DNA of 52,153 nt from Muribaculaceae bacterium. Its GTDB lineage: Bacteria > Bacteroidota > Bacteroidia > Bacteroidales > Muribaculaceae. The stretch spans positions 1 to 52,153 of the forward strand of contig JAFLTJ010000005.1 in assembly GCA_022510465.1 (NCBI GenBank), read 5' to 3'. This document shows positions 35,095 to 44,174 of this stretch, piece by piece. A program made the translations under genes and the position numbers. The notes beneath the pieces were generated by a model that saw nothing but the letters and a program-made list of their open reading frames with translations, was not told where the DNA came from and searched no databases. Every line of letters starts with the position of its first letter. Position 1 is the stretch's first letter.

Positions 35095-36303
35095 TTATAA
35101 AATGCAGTCGTCAAGGGCTGCCTCTATAGTTTTACGATCCATATTGCGCCCTATAATTACAATCTTTATCATGCGGTCTCCATACGTTTGGTCCCAATCG
35201 CGTGCAAGGCCGGGTTGAGTCTGCATAAACACTTCAAGCTCCTCTTTCGGCGCGGTTGCAAACCATAATCCGGCCTCTGTCAGCTTCTTTTGCCGACCCG
35301 CTTGCTCAAAGAGATACGACATGTCGGTATTGTGCTTAAAATACACAACTCCCTTTGCTCTGATTATCTCCTTTGGCCACTGCCTGGTGACATAATAGTC
35401 AAACTTGTTAAGATTGAATCCCGGTCGGCGATAATAGACAAAAGTCTGCACACCATACTCCTCTGCCTCTCCCTCATCATGGTGATGATGGTGGTGATGA
35501 TGACCGTGGTGATGTTCATCCTCTTCGTGGTGATGTTCATGTTCCTCCTCCTCCTCATCGTCATCGTGGTGTCCCTCAATTTCTTGAACCCACGCAGCCG
35601 AGGTGGCAACATCCTCAAAATCAAACAATCCCGTACTAATCAATCGCACCAAGTCAACTTCACAATAGTCACAATCTATTATCTCGGCCTTAGGCTGAAT
35701 AGCTCGGATAATGGAACGGATACGCGAAGCCTCCTCGGAGGTGACTTCCGATATTTTATTTAGCAGTATGATGTTGCAAAATTCAATCTGCTCAATAATA
35801 AGGTTCTCTATATCCTCCTCGTCAATATGGTCGTTCTGGAGATTTTCTCCACATCCAAACTCATCCCGCAACCGCATCGCGTCAACAACCGTCGCTATGC
35901 AGTCCAATCGTGGCAACGCTCCGCGGCGATACTTCGCTTCCATCTGTGGTATGGCACAGATAGTTTGCGCTATAGGTGCCGGCTCACATATACCGCTGGC
36001 CTCGATGACAACATAATCAAAATTGCCCGTTGCCGCTATTTCGGCGATTTGCTCCACGAGGTCCATTTTAAGCGTGCAGCAGATACACCCGTTTTGAAGC
36101 GCTACCAAGTCCTGATTATCCTCCGATTGCCCAACGATACCCCCTTTTTGTATCAGAGATGCATCTATATTTACCTCCCCGAGGTCATTTACAATTACAG
36201 CAAAACGAATACCGCGTTTATTGGTTAAAATATGGTTGAGTAACGTAGTTTTACCGCTGCCAAGGTATCCTGTCAGCAACAGCACGGGCAATTCTCCATT
36301 CAT
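35095..36303 (-). CDS. COG0523 (CobW-like) G3E GTPase, probable metallochaperone
   Basis: P-loop GTPase of the COG0523 group, which delivers zinc or other metals to enzymes. The start at 36303 (MNGELPVLLLTGYLGSGKTT) gives the family N-terminus; the open frame extends to 36387 but overlaps the upstream regulator gene. Walker A is GYLGSGKTTLL (about 12-22); the signature metal site is GCICC (about 71-75). A histidine- and acid-rich stretch (about 242-278, with a run of eight His) should bind metal. The CobW C-terminal domain starts near VQTFVYYRRPGFNLNKFD. Length 402 aa is normal. A Crp/Fnr gene precedes it by 46 bases. Confidence 0.92.
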   Translation of the reverse strand: MNGELPVLLLTGYLGSGKTTLLNHILTNKRGIRFAVIVNDLGEVNIDASLIQKGGIVGQSEDNQDLVALQNGCICCTLKMDLVEQIAEIAATGNFDYVVIEASGICEPAPIAQTICAIPQMEAKYRRGALPRLDCIATVVDAMRLRDEFGCGENLQNDHIDEEDIENLIIEQIEFCNIILLNKISEVTSEEASRIRSIIRAIQPKAEIIDCDYCEVDLVRLISTGLFDFEDVATSAAWVQEIEGHHDDDEEEEEHEHHHEEDEHHHGHHHHHHHHDEGEAEEYGVQTFVYYRRPGFNLNKFDYYVTRQWPKEIIRAKGVVYFKHNTDMSYLFEQAGRQKKLTEAGLWFATAPKEELEVFMQTQPGLARDWDQTYGDRMIKIVIIGRNMDRKTIEAALDDCIL

Positions 36304-36349
36304 AATATAATCCTTTTTGCGTTCTATAATTCCGGAATCAACCCCGGCT

Positions 36350-37054
36350 TTATCCGAACTTGCTAATCTTTCGTAGGGCCGACTCATTGATTATCTTTAT
36401 CTTACGGCCGTCAACAATTATAATCTTTTCATTTACAAAACAGGATAGGGTACGGATTGCGTTTGATGTTGTCATGTTCGACAAATTGGCAAGGTCCTCA
36501 CGTGCTAAATATATTCGCAGCGTGACATTATCCTCCTCATATCCATAATTATCCTTAAGCACAATCAATGCCTCGGCCAGACGACCGCGAATATGCTTTT
36601 GGGTCAGATTCACTATGCGCGTATCCGAGCTGCCGAGGTTTCGCGAAAGCTCGTGAATAAAAAACATAGCGAGCTGATTGTTGTTCTTTATAAGCTCGTT
36701 TACAAGCGACAACGGCACGGTGCCCAGTGTCGACGGCTCCAGCGTGCCGGCACTTGACACGTATCGTTCCCCTGCAAAAAACGCGCGATAGCCAAAATAT
36801 TGCACAGGTCGTATCAGTCGGAGTATCTGAACTCTACCTCCAACGCCATCTTTGTATTTCTTTACTTTGCCCTTAAGCAATGCCCACAGATATTCAGGTT
36901 CCTCATCCGCTCCATAGATAACCTGATTCTTCTTAAAATTATGTATTTCAAAATTATCTATTACCAAACGTTTCTCTTCGCCCGAAAGCAAGGACCATAC
37001 CTCGTGAAGGTCTTCTCGTATTACCTTCTCGAGGGCTCTTTTCATTACAACCAT
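36350..37054 (-). CDS. Crp/Fnr-family transcriptional regulator
   Basis: 234-aa DNA-binding regulator. The cyclic-nucleotide-like beta-roll lies at about 30-140 (FKKNQVIYGADEEPEYLWALLKG is at its start). A C-terminal winged helix (about 155-225) contains LAREDLANLSNMTTSNAIRTLSCF, with the helix-turn-helix. I see no Fnr-type Cys cluster in the N-terminus, so direct iron-sulfur sensing is unlikely. The ligand is unknown. It is 46 bases from the COG0523 gene and probably shares its transcript, which suggests a possible metal or redox link, as inference only. Confidence 0.9.
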   Translation of the reverse strand: MVVMKRALEKVIREDLHEVWSLLSGEEKRLVIDNFEIHNFKKNQVIYGADEEPEYLWALLKGKVKKYKDGVGGRVQILRLIRPVQYFGYRAFFAGERYVSSAGTLEPSTLGTVPLSLVNELIKNNNQLAMFFIHELSRNLGSSDTRIVNLTQKHIRGRLAEALIVLKDNYGYEEDNVTLRIYLAREDLANLSNMTTSNAIRTLSCFVNEKIIIVDGRKIKIINESALRKISKFG

Positions 37055-37075
37055 AGCAATTTATGTTATACAACA

Positions 37076-37083
37076 CAAATTTA
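37076..37083 (-). promoter_or_regulatory. -7 box for the Crp/Fnr gene
   Basis: Minus-strand TAAATTTG, 21 bases before the ATG. A weak ATTG lies at the -33 distance. Confidence 0.5.
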
Positions 37084-37187
37084 CTATCATTTTCCCAATA
37101 CTCAATGAATTTTAACATTTTTTCACAAACAATCCCCTCCAATTGCCAATTTCTCTTTTTTACCCACCAACTTTTTGCAACATACGG

Positions 37188-37218
37188 TTTGCAATTCATC
37201 AAATTTTCTTTATCTTTG
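37188..37218 (+). promoter_or_regulatory. Consensus promoter for the DUF4301 gene
   Basis: TTTG (37188-37191) and TATCTTTG (37211-37218) are 19 bases apart, a full match. The leader would be about 45 nt. Confidence 0.75.
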
Positions 37219-37267
37219 GGGTTGTACAACATTATTTGACAATTTTAACCATTATTCAAAATACATT

Positions 37268-38791
37268 ATGTTTAGACCTCAGGACCTAACTCTCCTTGAA
37301 AAACGCGGAGTCTCGGTTGCCGATGCCGAGGCTCAGATTGGCCGCTTTGTCAGCGGTTTCCCTTTTTTGAAAATCATTAGTGCTGCGACGGTTGGCAACG
37401 GTATTTGTCGTCTGTCTCCCGAGCAAGAAAATGACGCAATCGCCCGCTGGCAGCAGTACCTTAACAACGGTGGCGAAGTTCTTAAGTTTGTCCCGGCTTC
37501 TGGTGCAGCTTCGCGAATGTTTAAAGCACTCTTCAGCTACATTGACGGTGATTCAGATGAACTTGCACCCGGTAAACCGGTTACCCAGTTGATTGAGAAT
37601 CTCGACAAGCTGCCATTCCTGCCTGAGCTGAAAGAAGCTGTCAGCAAAATGTATGGTACCACGCTCGACGAGCTCGTAAAAGCCGGCCGTAACCGTGATA
37701 TTATTGCTGCAATCGTCAAACCCGAAGGGATGAACTACGGCAACCTCCCCAAGGGGCTCCTCAAATTCCACACCTACGCCGACGGCTCTCGTACACCACT
37801 GGAGGAACATCTTACCGAGGGGGCTCAGACTGCCGCCAACTCCAATGGAATCGTCAATCTGCATTTCACCGTCTCCGAGCAACATGTTCCCCTGTTTAAA
37901 GCCAAATTAGCCGAGGCAATCCCGGCTGCCGAGGCTCGTACAGGCCTCAAGTTCGATGTCTCCATGTCGACTCAGAAACCATCTACCGACACTATCGCAG
38001 TCAACTCCGACAATACTCCGTTCCTCCAGGATGACAACCTGCTGTTCCGCCCCGGCGGCCACGGAGCCTTGATTGAAAACCTTAACGACATCAACTCGGC
38101 GGTTGTATTCATCAAGAATATCGACAACGTTGTCCCCGATGCTCGCCGAGATATAACCGTGCGCTACAAGCAGGTTATTGGAGGCGTGTTGATGCAGGCT
38201 CGCGATAAAGTGGAAGAGTTCCTCAAGCTCATTGAGGCTGGTAATTGCTCTGAGCAGCAGATTGCAGAGATAATTGACTTCATGAAAAACACCCTCTGCA
38301 TCAACGACGACAAGTTGACAAAACTGGGCAATACCGAGTTGATTCAATACATTAAGGCTAAATTAGACAGACCTTTGCGCGTTTGCGGAATGGTTAAAAA
38401 CGAAGGTGAGCCTGGTGGCGGTCCGTTCATCACCTGCAATGCCGATGGGTCAACATCGCCTCAGATTCTTGAAAGCACCCAGATTGACCCCGCCAATCCC
38501 GAGTACGAGCAGATGTTGAAGAGCGCTACACATTTCAATCCCGTTGACCTTATTTGCTACATTAAGCGCCCCGACGGCAGCAATTACAACCTCCCGCAAT
38601 ATGTTGACCCTGATACCGGTTTCATTTCATCAAAAAGCGCCGGAGGCCGTGAACTTCGTGCTCTTGAGCTCCCCGGCTTATGGAATGGTGCAATGAGCGA
38701 CTGGAACACAATCTTCGTTGAAGTTCCCATTGAAACATTCAACCCCGTTAAGGTGGTCAATGACCTTCTGCGGCCTGCCCATCAATCTTAA
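37268..38791 (+). CDS. DUF4301-family protein
   Basis: 507-aa cytoplasmic protein of a Bacteroidota family of unknown function. It begins MFRPQDLTLLEKRGVSVADA; the frame extends to 37175, but those bases include the promoter. Visible motifs are KFVPASGAASRMFKALF (about 76-92), LPKGLLKFHTYADGSRTPLEEH (given by position, about 165-186) and FRPGGHGALIENLN (about 259-272). The glycine-rich and Arg motifs resemble those of nucleotidyltransferase-like enzymes, but I cannot support a reaction. It has its own promoter and is followed 11 bases later by the VanX-like gene, probably co-transcribed. Confidence 0.85.
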   Translation: MFRPQDLTLLEKRGVSVADAEAQIGRFVSGFPFLKIISAATVGNGICRLSPEQENDAIARWQQYLNNGGEVLKFVPASGAASRMFKALFSYIDGDSDELAPGKPVTQLIENLDKLPFLPELKEAVSKMYGTTLDELVKAGRNRDIIAAIVKPEGMNYGNLPKGLLKFHTYADGSRTPLEEHLTEGAQTAANSNGIVNLHFTVSEQHVPLFKAKLAEAIPAAEARTGLKFDVSMSTQKPSTDTIAVNSDNTPFLQDDNLLFRPGGHGALIENLNDINSAVVFIKNIDNVVPDARRDITVRYKQVIGGVLMQARDKVEEFLKLIEAGNCSEQQIAEIIDFMKNTLCINDDKLTKLGNTELIQYIKAKLDRPLRVCGMVKNEGEPGGGPFITCNADGSTSPQILESTQIDPANPEYEQMLKSATHFNPVDLICYIKRPDGSNYNLPQYVDPDTGFISSKSAGGRELRALELPGLWNGAMSDWNTIFVEVPIETFNPVKVVNDLLRPAHQS

Positions 38792-38802
38792 TTTCTTGAT
38801 AG

Positions 38803-39471
38803 ATGAAACAACTGATAGCAGCGTTGCTGACAACCCTGTTGGCAACGCTGCCTTTGCTTGCCCGGAACGACAACGACCGCATGGAAGCATTCGGGCTTGT
38901 CGATGTGACGACAGCTGCCCCCGATGTCATCGTCTCCTTGATGTATGCTCGTGCCGACAATTTCACCGGAGTAAAACTGTACAACACGCTGACACGCGCC
39001 TATCTTCATCCTGTTGCTGCCAAATCGCTCGCCGCGGCTCAGGCCGAACTCTCAAGACTCCATCCCGGATATCGGTTGAAAATTTATGACGCATCGCGAC
39101 CAATGAGTGCCCAGCGTCTGATGTATAAGGTAGTGCAGGGCACATCCAAAGCAAGATACGTCAGCAATCCGCGGAATGGGGGAGGACTGCACAATTACGG
39201 CATGGCTGTCGACCTGACAATCGTTGATGCCGGCGGTTCGGAACTTGATATGGGCACGCCGGTGGACCATCTTGGCCCCGAAGCACACACCGATACCGAG
39301 GCCTCAATGTTGCGACGCGGTATTTTGACAAAAACTCAGATTGACAATCGCCGATTGTTGCGTCAGGTAATGGTTCATGGCGGTTTCAAGCCCCTTGGCA
39401 GCGAGTGGTGGCACTTCAATCGCTGTACACGCGCCTACGCTCGACGCCACTACAACCTTATCGACTTCTGA
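38803..39471 (+). CDS. VanX/DdpX-like D-alanyl-D-alanine dipeptidase (M15)
   Basis: Zinc peptidase of family M15D that cleaves D-Ala-D-Ala or related dipeptides. A signal peptide (MKQLIAALLTTLLATLPLLA) places it in the periplasm, unlike cytoplasmic VanX. The fold begins AFGLVDVTTAAPDVIVSLMYA; the zinc ligands are in HNYGMAVD (His about 130, Asp about 137), and EWWHF (about 202-206) supplies the catalytic Glu and the third ligand. Arg in YDASRPMSAQ positions the substrate. At 222 aa it matches the family. Because it is exported and vanHA genes are absent, a role in recycling wall peptides is more likely than vancomycin resistance. Confidence 0.9.
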   Translation: MKQLIAALLTTLLATLPLLARNDNDRMEAFGLVDVTTAAPDVIVSLMYARADNFTGVKLYNTLTRAYLHPVAAKSLAAAQAELSRLHPGYRLKIYDASRPMSAQRLMYKVVQGTSKARYVSNPRNGGGLHNYGMAVDLTIVDAGGSELDMGTPVDHLGPEAHTDTEASMLRRGILTKTQIDNRRLLRQVMVHGGFKPLGSEWWHFNRCTRAYARRHYNLIDF

Positions 39472-39481
39472 TAATAAACGC

Positions 39482-40015
39482 CTATCTCATCGACGGGCGA
39501 AACAATTCAAGTCTCTGCTTGAGATTTATACCAATATAGTGTATCGACTTTTTAGAACTCCCAGTTGTATTGTCGATATACTTTAAAACATCGGGCAAAA
39601 CTATGTCTAATACCTGATTTTTGTCGCCATATTCCAGCATCTTGTCAAACAACTTAAAGAAGCCGGGTTCAAAAGTCGGGCTTACATAGTAGTGTGTCAT
39701 CTCTACCGCCGCTATTTTTACGGCGCTCCAATAGATATTGATTACATGCTCTGCTCCTGGATTCAGCGAAGCATAATTCTTTATAAGCGCATTGACGCGT
39801 GTCCATCGCGGTGATACATATCGCCTCTTGACGCGCCCAATCTCCTTCCCAAGAGCCTCCAATGTCTTATTATTCAGCTTATCCAAATCCGGATTGATGA
39901 AAAAATCCAGATACTCCTTCGCCTCCTTCTTGGCCGAATATAGGTCGAGAATAATTTCGCGAAGTTGTTCTGCGTCAAAGCCGGCAAGTTCCTTTCGTAA
40001 TGTTGATTTTGACAT
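39482..40015 (-). CDS. DUF6155-like cytoplasmic protein of unknown function
   Basis: 177 aa, starting MSKSTLRKELAGFDAEQLRE; the frame extends upstream to 40066 but without a better start. It appears all-helical, with KKEAKEYLDFFINPDLDKL and a conserved-looking KRRYVSPRWTRVNALIKNY. The family name is remembered, not certain. No signal or membrane segment. Its 3' end is 10 bases from the end of the convergent VanX-like gene. The start follows the S9 gene after a hairpin (40026-40074). Confidence 0.7.
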   Translation of the reverse strand: MSKSTLRKELAGFDAEQLREIILDLYSAKKEAKEYLDFFINPDLDKLNNKTLEALGKEIGRVKRRYVSPRWTRVNALIKNYASLNPGAEHVINIYWSAVKIAAVEMTHYYVSPTFEPGFFKLFDKMLEYGDKNQVLDIVLPDVLKYIDNTTGSSKKSIHYIGINLKQRLELFRPSMR

Positions 40016-40025
40016 CTTTATAAAG

Positions 40026-40074
40026 CAAGAGAGTTGCTGTTGAGTTATGTTTGGCCCATGCAGCAACCCTCTTG
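40026..40074 (-). terminator. Hairpin between the S9 and DUF6155-like genes
   Basis: CAAGAGAGTTGCTG (40026-40039) pairs with CAGCAACCCTCTTG (40061-40074) with one mismatch. It lies between genes in the same direction and has only a short T-rich tail, so termination may be partial. Confidence 0.5.
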
Positions 40075-40093
40075 TATTGTGAAGTTTTAGATA

Positions 40094-42181
40094 CTATTTC
40101 TCATCTTTGAGCCAGCGGTCAAGCCAGCTGAAGAAGACACGTTGCCACATGACGGCATTCTGCGGTTTCAGAATCCAATGATTCTCATCGGGGAAAATAA
40201 GCATTTCTGTTGGGATTCCGCGCAATCGGGCAGCGTTGAACGCCATCATACCCTGCGAGGCAAGAATGCGGAAATCATATTCTCCGTGAGTGATTAGTAT
40301 CGGAGCATCCCATTTATCCACAAACTTGTGAGGCGATGATGCAAATGTTCGCTGAGCCACTGCATTATTCTTATCCCAGAACGGACCACCTAAATCCCAG
40401 TTAGCAAACCACATTTCTTCTGTTTCGAGATACTGTGCTTCGGTATTGAATATGCCGGCATGAGCTATAAAACACTTGAAACGCTTGTCATGGTTTCCGG
40501 CAAGCCAGTAAACCGAGAAACCTCCGTAGCTTGCACCAACGGCACCAATGTGCTCCGAGTCTATATAGCTTTCACGTTTCATATCGTCAACGGCGCTGAG
40601 ATAGTCCCTCATGTTTTGGCCCGGATAATCGCCCGAAATCTGGGCATTCCACTCGGTTCCAAAACCCGGCAGGCCGCGGCGGTTGGGCGCAATGACAACA
40701 TAACCGTTGGCAGCCATCAATGCCAAATTCCAACGATAGCTGAAAAATTGGCTTACGGCCGACTGCGGACCACCCTGGCAATAAAGTATCGACGGGTACT
40801 TCTTGTTTTTGTCAAATTCGGGAGGATACACAACCCATGTCAGCATCTCCTTGCCGTCGGTTGTCGGCACCATGCGGGCCTCGACTGTTGGCATCTTCAC
40901 TTTCGAAAGAAGCTCGGTGTTAACCTCGGTCAGTTGGGTGACAACACCCTTGGCGTTCACCGAATAAATCTCGTTTGGAGCCACCATAGAGTGGCGCATA
41001 GTAATCAGAACCTTATTGTCAACCGGAGCCAGCGCTGCATAGTCATACTTTCCGTCTGCAACCGTTTTAACCTCATGCTTCTTCAAGTCGATTGAGAAAA
41101 TAGGTGTAACGCCATCTTTGGGTGCAATGAAATAGAGCGACTTTGAATCCACGTTCCAGCTTATAGCGTCAACCGTATAATCCCAGTTGGCCGTAAGGTC
41201 AGTCTTCACCCCGGTAGCGCGGTCCATAACCATAATACGATTTTTATCGCTCTCATATCCGTCATGTTCCATCGACAGCCATGCAATCCATTTCCCGTCG
41301 GGCGAATATGCCGGGCATGTATCATATCCCATCATCCCCTCAGTGATATTGCGGGTAGTCGCCGTTGCGAGGTCATACAGATACAGGTCCGAGTTAGTCG
41401 ATATCGCATATTCCATACCGGTCTTTTTGCGCGACACGTATATGAGCTCCTTGCTATCTGGCGACCATGCAAACGACTCTATTCCGCCAAAAGGCTTCAT
41501 CGGCGATTCGTATGGCTCATCCTGCATGATGTCGCGAACGTTGTCAACCCTCTCACCGTCAAAGTCACCCAAGAACGGGTGGGGTATCTCCGTTACCCAT
41601 TCATCCCAGTGCTTGTACATCAAATCGTCAATCAGTTTGCCCGTTGCCTTAGGAAGGTCGGGATAAACCTCCGGGGCCTCTTTTGAATACTTCACCGAGC
41701 CAATCATGACAACATGCTTCTGGTCAGGTGAGAAAAGAAATCCTTGGATTCCCTTTTCTACCGACGAAACTGCGCGGCGGTTGTTGCCGTCTGCATCCAT
41801 AACCCACAGCTGCGGAACATCGTCAACCGGATATATAAACGCTATACGTTTGCCACCGTCAATCCACGTTGCCCCCTGCTCGCTGCGAGCCGTGCGCGTT
41901 ATTCTCCTCTTGTTGCCGCCGTCAACATCCATCACATAGAGGTCCTGATTAGACCTGTTCTGCTCAACGCTTTCGTATGACACTCCGTAGAGTATCTTTT
42001 TCCCGTCGGGCGACACAACCGGGCCTCCAACACGCCCTATCGATTCAAGAACCTCTATCGAATAGCGGCCGTCGGCAGGAACAAAATCAGGCTTCTCTAT
42101 TATAACTTCATCCTCGGCCGAAGCTGTCGCTGCGACTGCCAGTAACGACGTTGACATCAGTAGGTTTTTTATTCTTATCAT
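40094..42181 (-). CDS. Secreted S9-family prolyl-oligopeptidase-like peptidase
   Basis: Serine peptidase that removes dipeptides or cleaves short peptides in the periplasm. A signal peptide (ending ATASA, about residue 22) precedes a beta-propeller built of repeats such as PVVSPDGKKILYG and PAYSPDGKWIAW (about 40-420). The alpha/beta-hydrolase domain has the nucleophile Ser about 549 in GASYGGFS, the catalytic Asp in HGEYDFRI (about 633) and His in ENHWI (about 668). Length and arrangement resemble bacterial DPP5-type or acylaminoacyl peptidases; the exact specificity is not visible. It begins five bases after prs, so it probably shares that transcript. Confidence 0.92.
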   Translation of the reverse strand: MIRIKNLLMSTSLLAVAATASAEDEVIIEKPDFVPADGRYSIEVLESIGRVGGPVVSPDGKKILYGVSYESVEQNRSNQDLYVMDVDGGNKRRITRTARSEQGATWIDGGKRIAFIYPVDDVPQLWVMDADGNNRRAVSSVEKGIQGFLFSPDQKHVVMIGSVKYSKEAPEVYPDLPKATGKLIDDLMYKHWDEWVTEIPHPFLGDFDGERVDNVRDIMQDEPYESPMKPFGGIESFAWSPDSKELIYVSRKKTGMEYAISTNSDLYLYDLATATTRNITEGMMGYDTCPAYSPDGKWIAWLSMEHDGYESDKNRIMVMDRATGVKTDLTANWDYTVDAISWNVDSKSLYFIAPKDGVTPIFSIDLKKHEVKTVADGKYDYAALAPVDNKVLITMRHSMVAPNEIYSVNAKGVVTQLTEVNTELLSKVKMPTVEARMVPTTDGKEMLTWVVYPPEFDKNKKYPSILYCQGGPQSAVSQFFSYRWNLALMAANGYVVIAPNRRGLPGFGTEWNAQISGDYPGQNMRDYLSAVDDMKRESYIDSEHIGAVGASYGGFSVYWLAGNHDKRFKCFIAHAGIFNTEAQYLETEEMWFANWDLGGPFWDKNNAVAQRTFASSPHKFVDKWDAPILITHGEYDFRILASQGMMAFNAARLRGIPTEMLIFPDENHWILKPQNAVMWQRVFFSWLDRWLKDEK

Positions 42182-42186
42182 AGGCT

Positions 42187-43128
42187 TTAAATCAAATATT
42201 GAGAAGAGATTGACTGATTGGTGTGCACGCGGCGAATTGTATCCGCTATCAGTTTAGCTACCGACAGAATCGTACACTTGCTGCAATCCTTTGTGTATGG
42301 GATTGAATTTGTGAATATCATTTCGGTCAGCTTCGATTCGTTAACTCTATCTGTAGCCGGGTCGCTCATAATAGCATGCGAAGCCAAGGCGCGTACGCTT
42401 TTTGCTCCGTTTTCAACCATCAGGTCTGCCGCTTTGGTAATAGTTCCGGCTGTATCAACCATGTCATCAATCAATACAACATTCTTATCCTGCACATCGC
42501 CGATAACGGTCATTCGGGCTACAACATTGGCCTTTGCTCGCTGCTTGTGACACAAAACCAACGGCACATTGAAATATTTGGCATAATTGTTTGCTCGCTT
42601 GGCTCCACCAACGTCAGGCGTGGCTATTACCATATCCTCCAGCTTTAACGACTTGATGTAGGGGATGAAAACCGACGACCCGTAAAGATGGTCCACCGGA
42701 ACATTGAAGAATCCCTGAATCTGGTCCGCGTGTAAATCCATCGTAATTACTCGGTCTACACCTGCTGCGCTCAGTAGGTCGGCCACCAATTTTGCAGCTA
42801 TCGACACGCGAGGCTTGTCTTTCCTGTCCTGCCGTGCCCACCCGAAGTAGGGGATTACAGCTATTGTCGACTTTGCCGAGGCGCGTTTTGCCGCGTCAAT
42901 CATCAGCAACAGTTCCATCAGATTGTCACTGTTGGGAAACGTTGACTGAACCAAATAAACCTCGCAGCCGCGTATCGACTCCTCAAACGAAACCTCAAAC
43001 TCGCCGTCGGCAAAATGCTGTATGTTCATTTTGCCAAGTTCTACACCAAGTTCACGGCATATCTCGTCGGCAATATAGCGTGACTTCGTGCCTGCAAAAA
43101 CCTTGAAAGGGGGTAAACTTTTTTCCAT
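42187..43128 (-). CDS. prs: Ribose-phosphate pyrophosphokinase
   Basis: Makes PRPP from ribose 5-phosphate and ATP for nucleotide, His and Trp synthesis. The start at 43128 (MEKSLPPFKVFAGTKSR) is chosen over 43230, since the earlier frame contains the promoter. Visible sites: FADGEFEV, ATP-binding IPYFGWARQDRKDKPR (about 100-116), catalytic MDLHADQIQGFF, and the PRPP loop VVLIDDMVDTAGT (about 222-234). Length 313 aa is normal. The S9 gene follows. Confidence 0.97.
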   Translation of the reverse strand: MEKSLPPFKVFAGTKSRYIADEICRELGVELGKMNIQHFADGEFEVSFEESIRGCEVYLVQSTFPNSDNLMELLLMIDAAKRASAKSTIAVIPYFGWARQDRKDKPRVSIAAKLVADLLSAAGVDRVITMDLHADQIQGFFNVPVDHLYGSSVFIPYIKSLKLEDMVIATPDVGGAKRANNYAKYFNVPLVLCHKQRAKANVVARMTVIGDVQDKNVVLIDDMVDTAGTITKAADLMVENGAKSVRALASHAIMSDPATDRVNESKLTEMIFTNSIPYTKDCSKCTILSVAKLIADTIRRVHTNQSISSQYLI

Positions 43129-43155
43129 AGAATCTCTTGTGATGAAAACCGGGGG

Positions 43156-43163
43156 CAAATTTA
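43156..43163 (-). promoter_or_regulatory. -7 box for prs
   Basis: Minus-strand TAAATTTG, 27 bases before the prs ATG. No clear -33 element. Confidence 0.5.
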
Positions 43164-43250
43164 GCAATTTTTCCCCGTAAAATACCCCTATAAATTTACA
43201 AAATTTTTCCCCCGCCAAAAAATATCCCATCCAAAATAACGAAAACGCCT

Positions 43251-44174
43251 CTAACGACTGTTGATTGCTTGAAGGGCAGCCGGGAGAAGCGGTCGGGAGG
43301 CGTCAAGGTATACCACCGAAGGGTCGCGGTGAAGCCACGTCATTTGTTTTTTTGCATAGACGCGGGTATTTTTGGCAATGCGGGCTATAGCAGTATCGCG
43401 GTCCATTTTGCCGTCAAGCATGGCAAAAATCTCCTTGCACCCAACGGTGTTAAGCGAGTTCAAATGGCGACGGTCATAGAGCGCCGTCACCTCTTCAATC
43501 ATTCCGTCGGCCACCATTCGGTAAACACGCCTGTTTATGCGGTCAAACAGTACATCGCGCGGCATATCGATGGCAAGCTTGACAACATCAAACGGTCGCT
43601 CCTTGCGCTTTCCGGTGCATAAAGTTGAATATGGCACACCGGCCTCGATGCATATCTCTACCGCGTGGACAACGCGTCGCGGATTGTTGAGGTCCACCCG
43701 CCCGGCTGCCCCCGGGTCAAGTTCAAGCAAGTAGTCAACCATAGCGGCGAGACCCCTCTGTTGATACATGCTGAAAACATTGTCGCGCACCGACTCCGAA
43801 ATCGTCGGCAGCTCGTCAATCCCGTTTACAACCGCGTCAATATACATCATCGACCCCCCGGCAAGAATCGCATACCGGTTATTTCTCCACAGGCTGTCAA
43901 GAAGGGCAAGCGCCTCCTCCTCAAACATTGCCGCACTGTAATACTGCTCCAATGAAAGACTCCCAACAAAGTGATGGGGTGCCGCGGCAAGTTCGTCGGG
44001 CGTTGGGGCGGCAGTCGTGATAGGTATTTCTCGAAAAAGTTGCCGCGAGTCGGCCGAAACAATGTGACAGTCAAACTCGCGTGCAATATCTATGGCCAAC
44101 GCCGTTTTGCCGCTTCCGGTCGGGCCGGTGACAACAATCAGCAGGGGCCGTTCCTCTCTTGGTGTTGCGTTCAT
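43251..44174 (-). CDS. miaA: tRNA dimethylallyltransferase
   Basis: Adds a dimethylallyl group to A37 of tRNAs that read codons starting with U. Walker [11 protein letters not shown] (about 16-25), the DSRQLFREI substrate motif, [10 protein letters not shown], and the RRVVHAVEI signature near 165 are present. Length 307 aa is normal. It overlaps the pepT stop by four bases (ATGA), so translation is probably coupled. Confidence 0.95.
   Translation of the reverse strand: MNATPREERPLLIVVTGPTGSGKTALAIDIAREFDCHIVSADSRQLFREIPITTAAPTPDELAAAPHHFVGSLSLEQYYSAAMFEEEALALLDSLWRNNRYAILAGGSMMYIDAVVNGIDELPTISESVRDNVFSMYQQRGLAAMVDYLLELDPGAAGRVDLNNPRRVVHAVEICIEAGVPYSTLCTGKRKERPFDVVKLAIDMPRDVLFDRINRRVYRMVADGMIEEVTALYDRRHLNSLNTVGCKEIFAMLDGKMDRDTAIARIAKNTRVYAKKQMTWLHRDPSVVYLDASRPLLPAALQAINSR

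Noticed and set aside
35469-35575. CAT/GTG-rich tract as a microsatellite
   Set aside because: It keeps the reading frame of the COG0523 gene and encodes the metal-binding His-rich region expected for this family.
36954-37232. Minus-strand 92-codon frame overlapping the Crp/Fnr start
   Set aside because: It is out of frame with the regulator, crosses two promoters and has no family features.
38803-39471. VanX-like gene as a vancomycin resistance gene
   Set aside because: The protein has a signal peptide and there are no vanH, vanA or vanRS genes nearby; a wall-recycling peptidase fits better.
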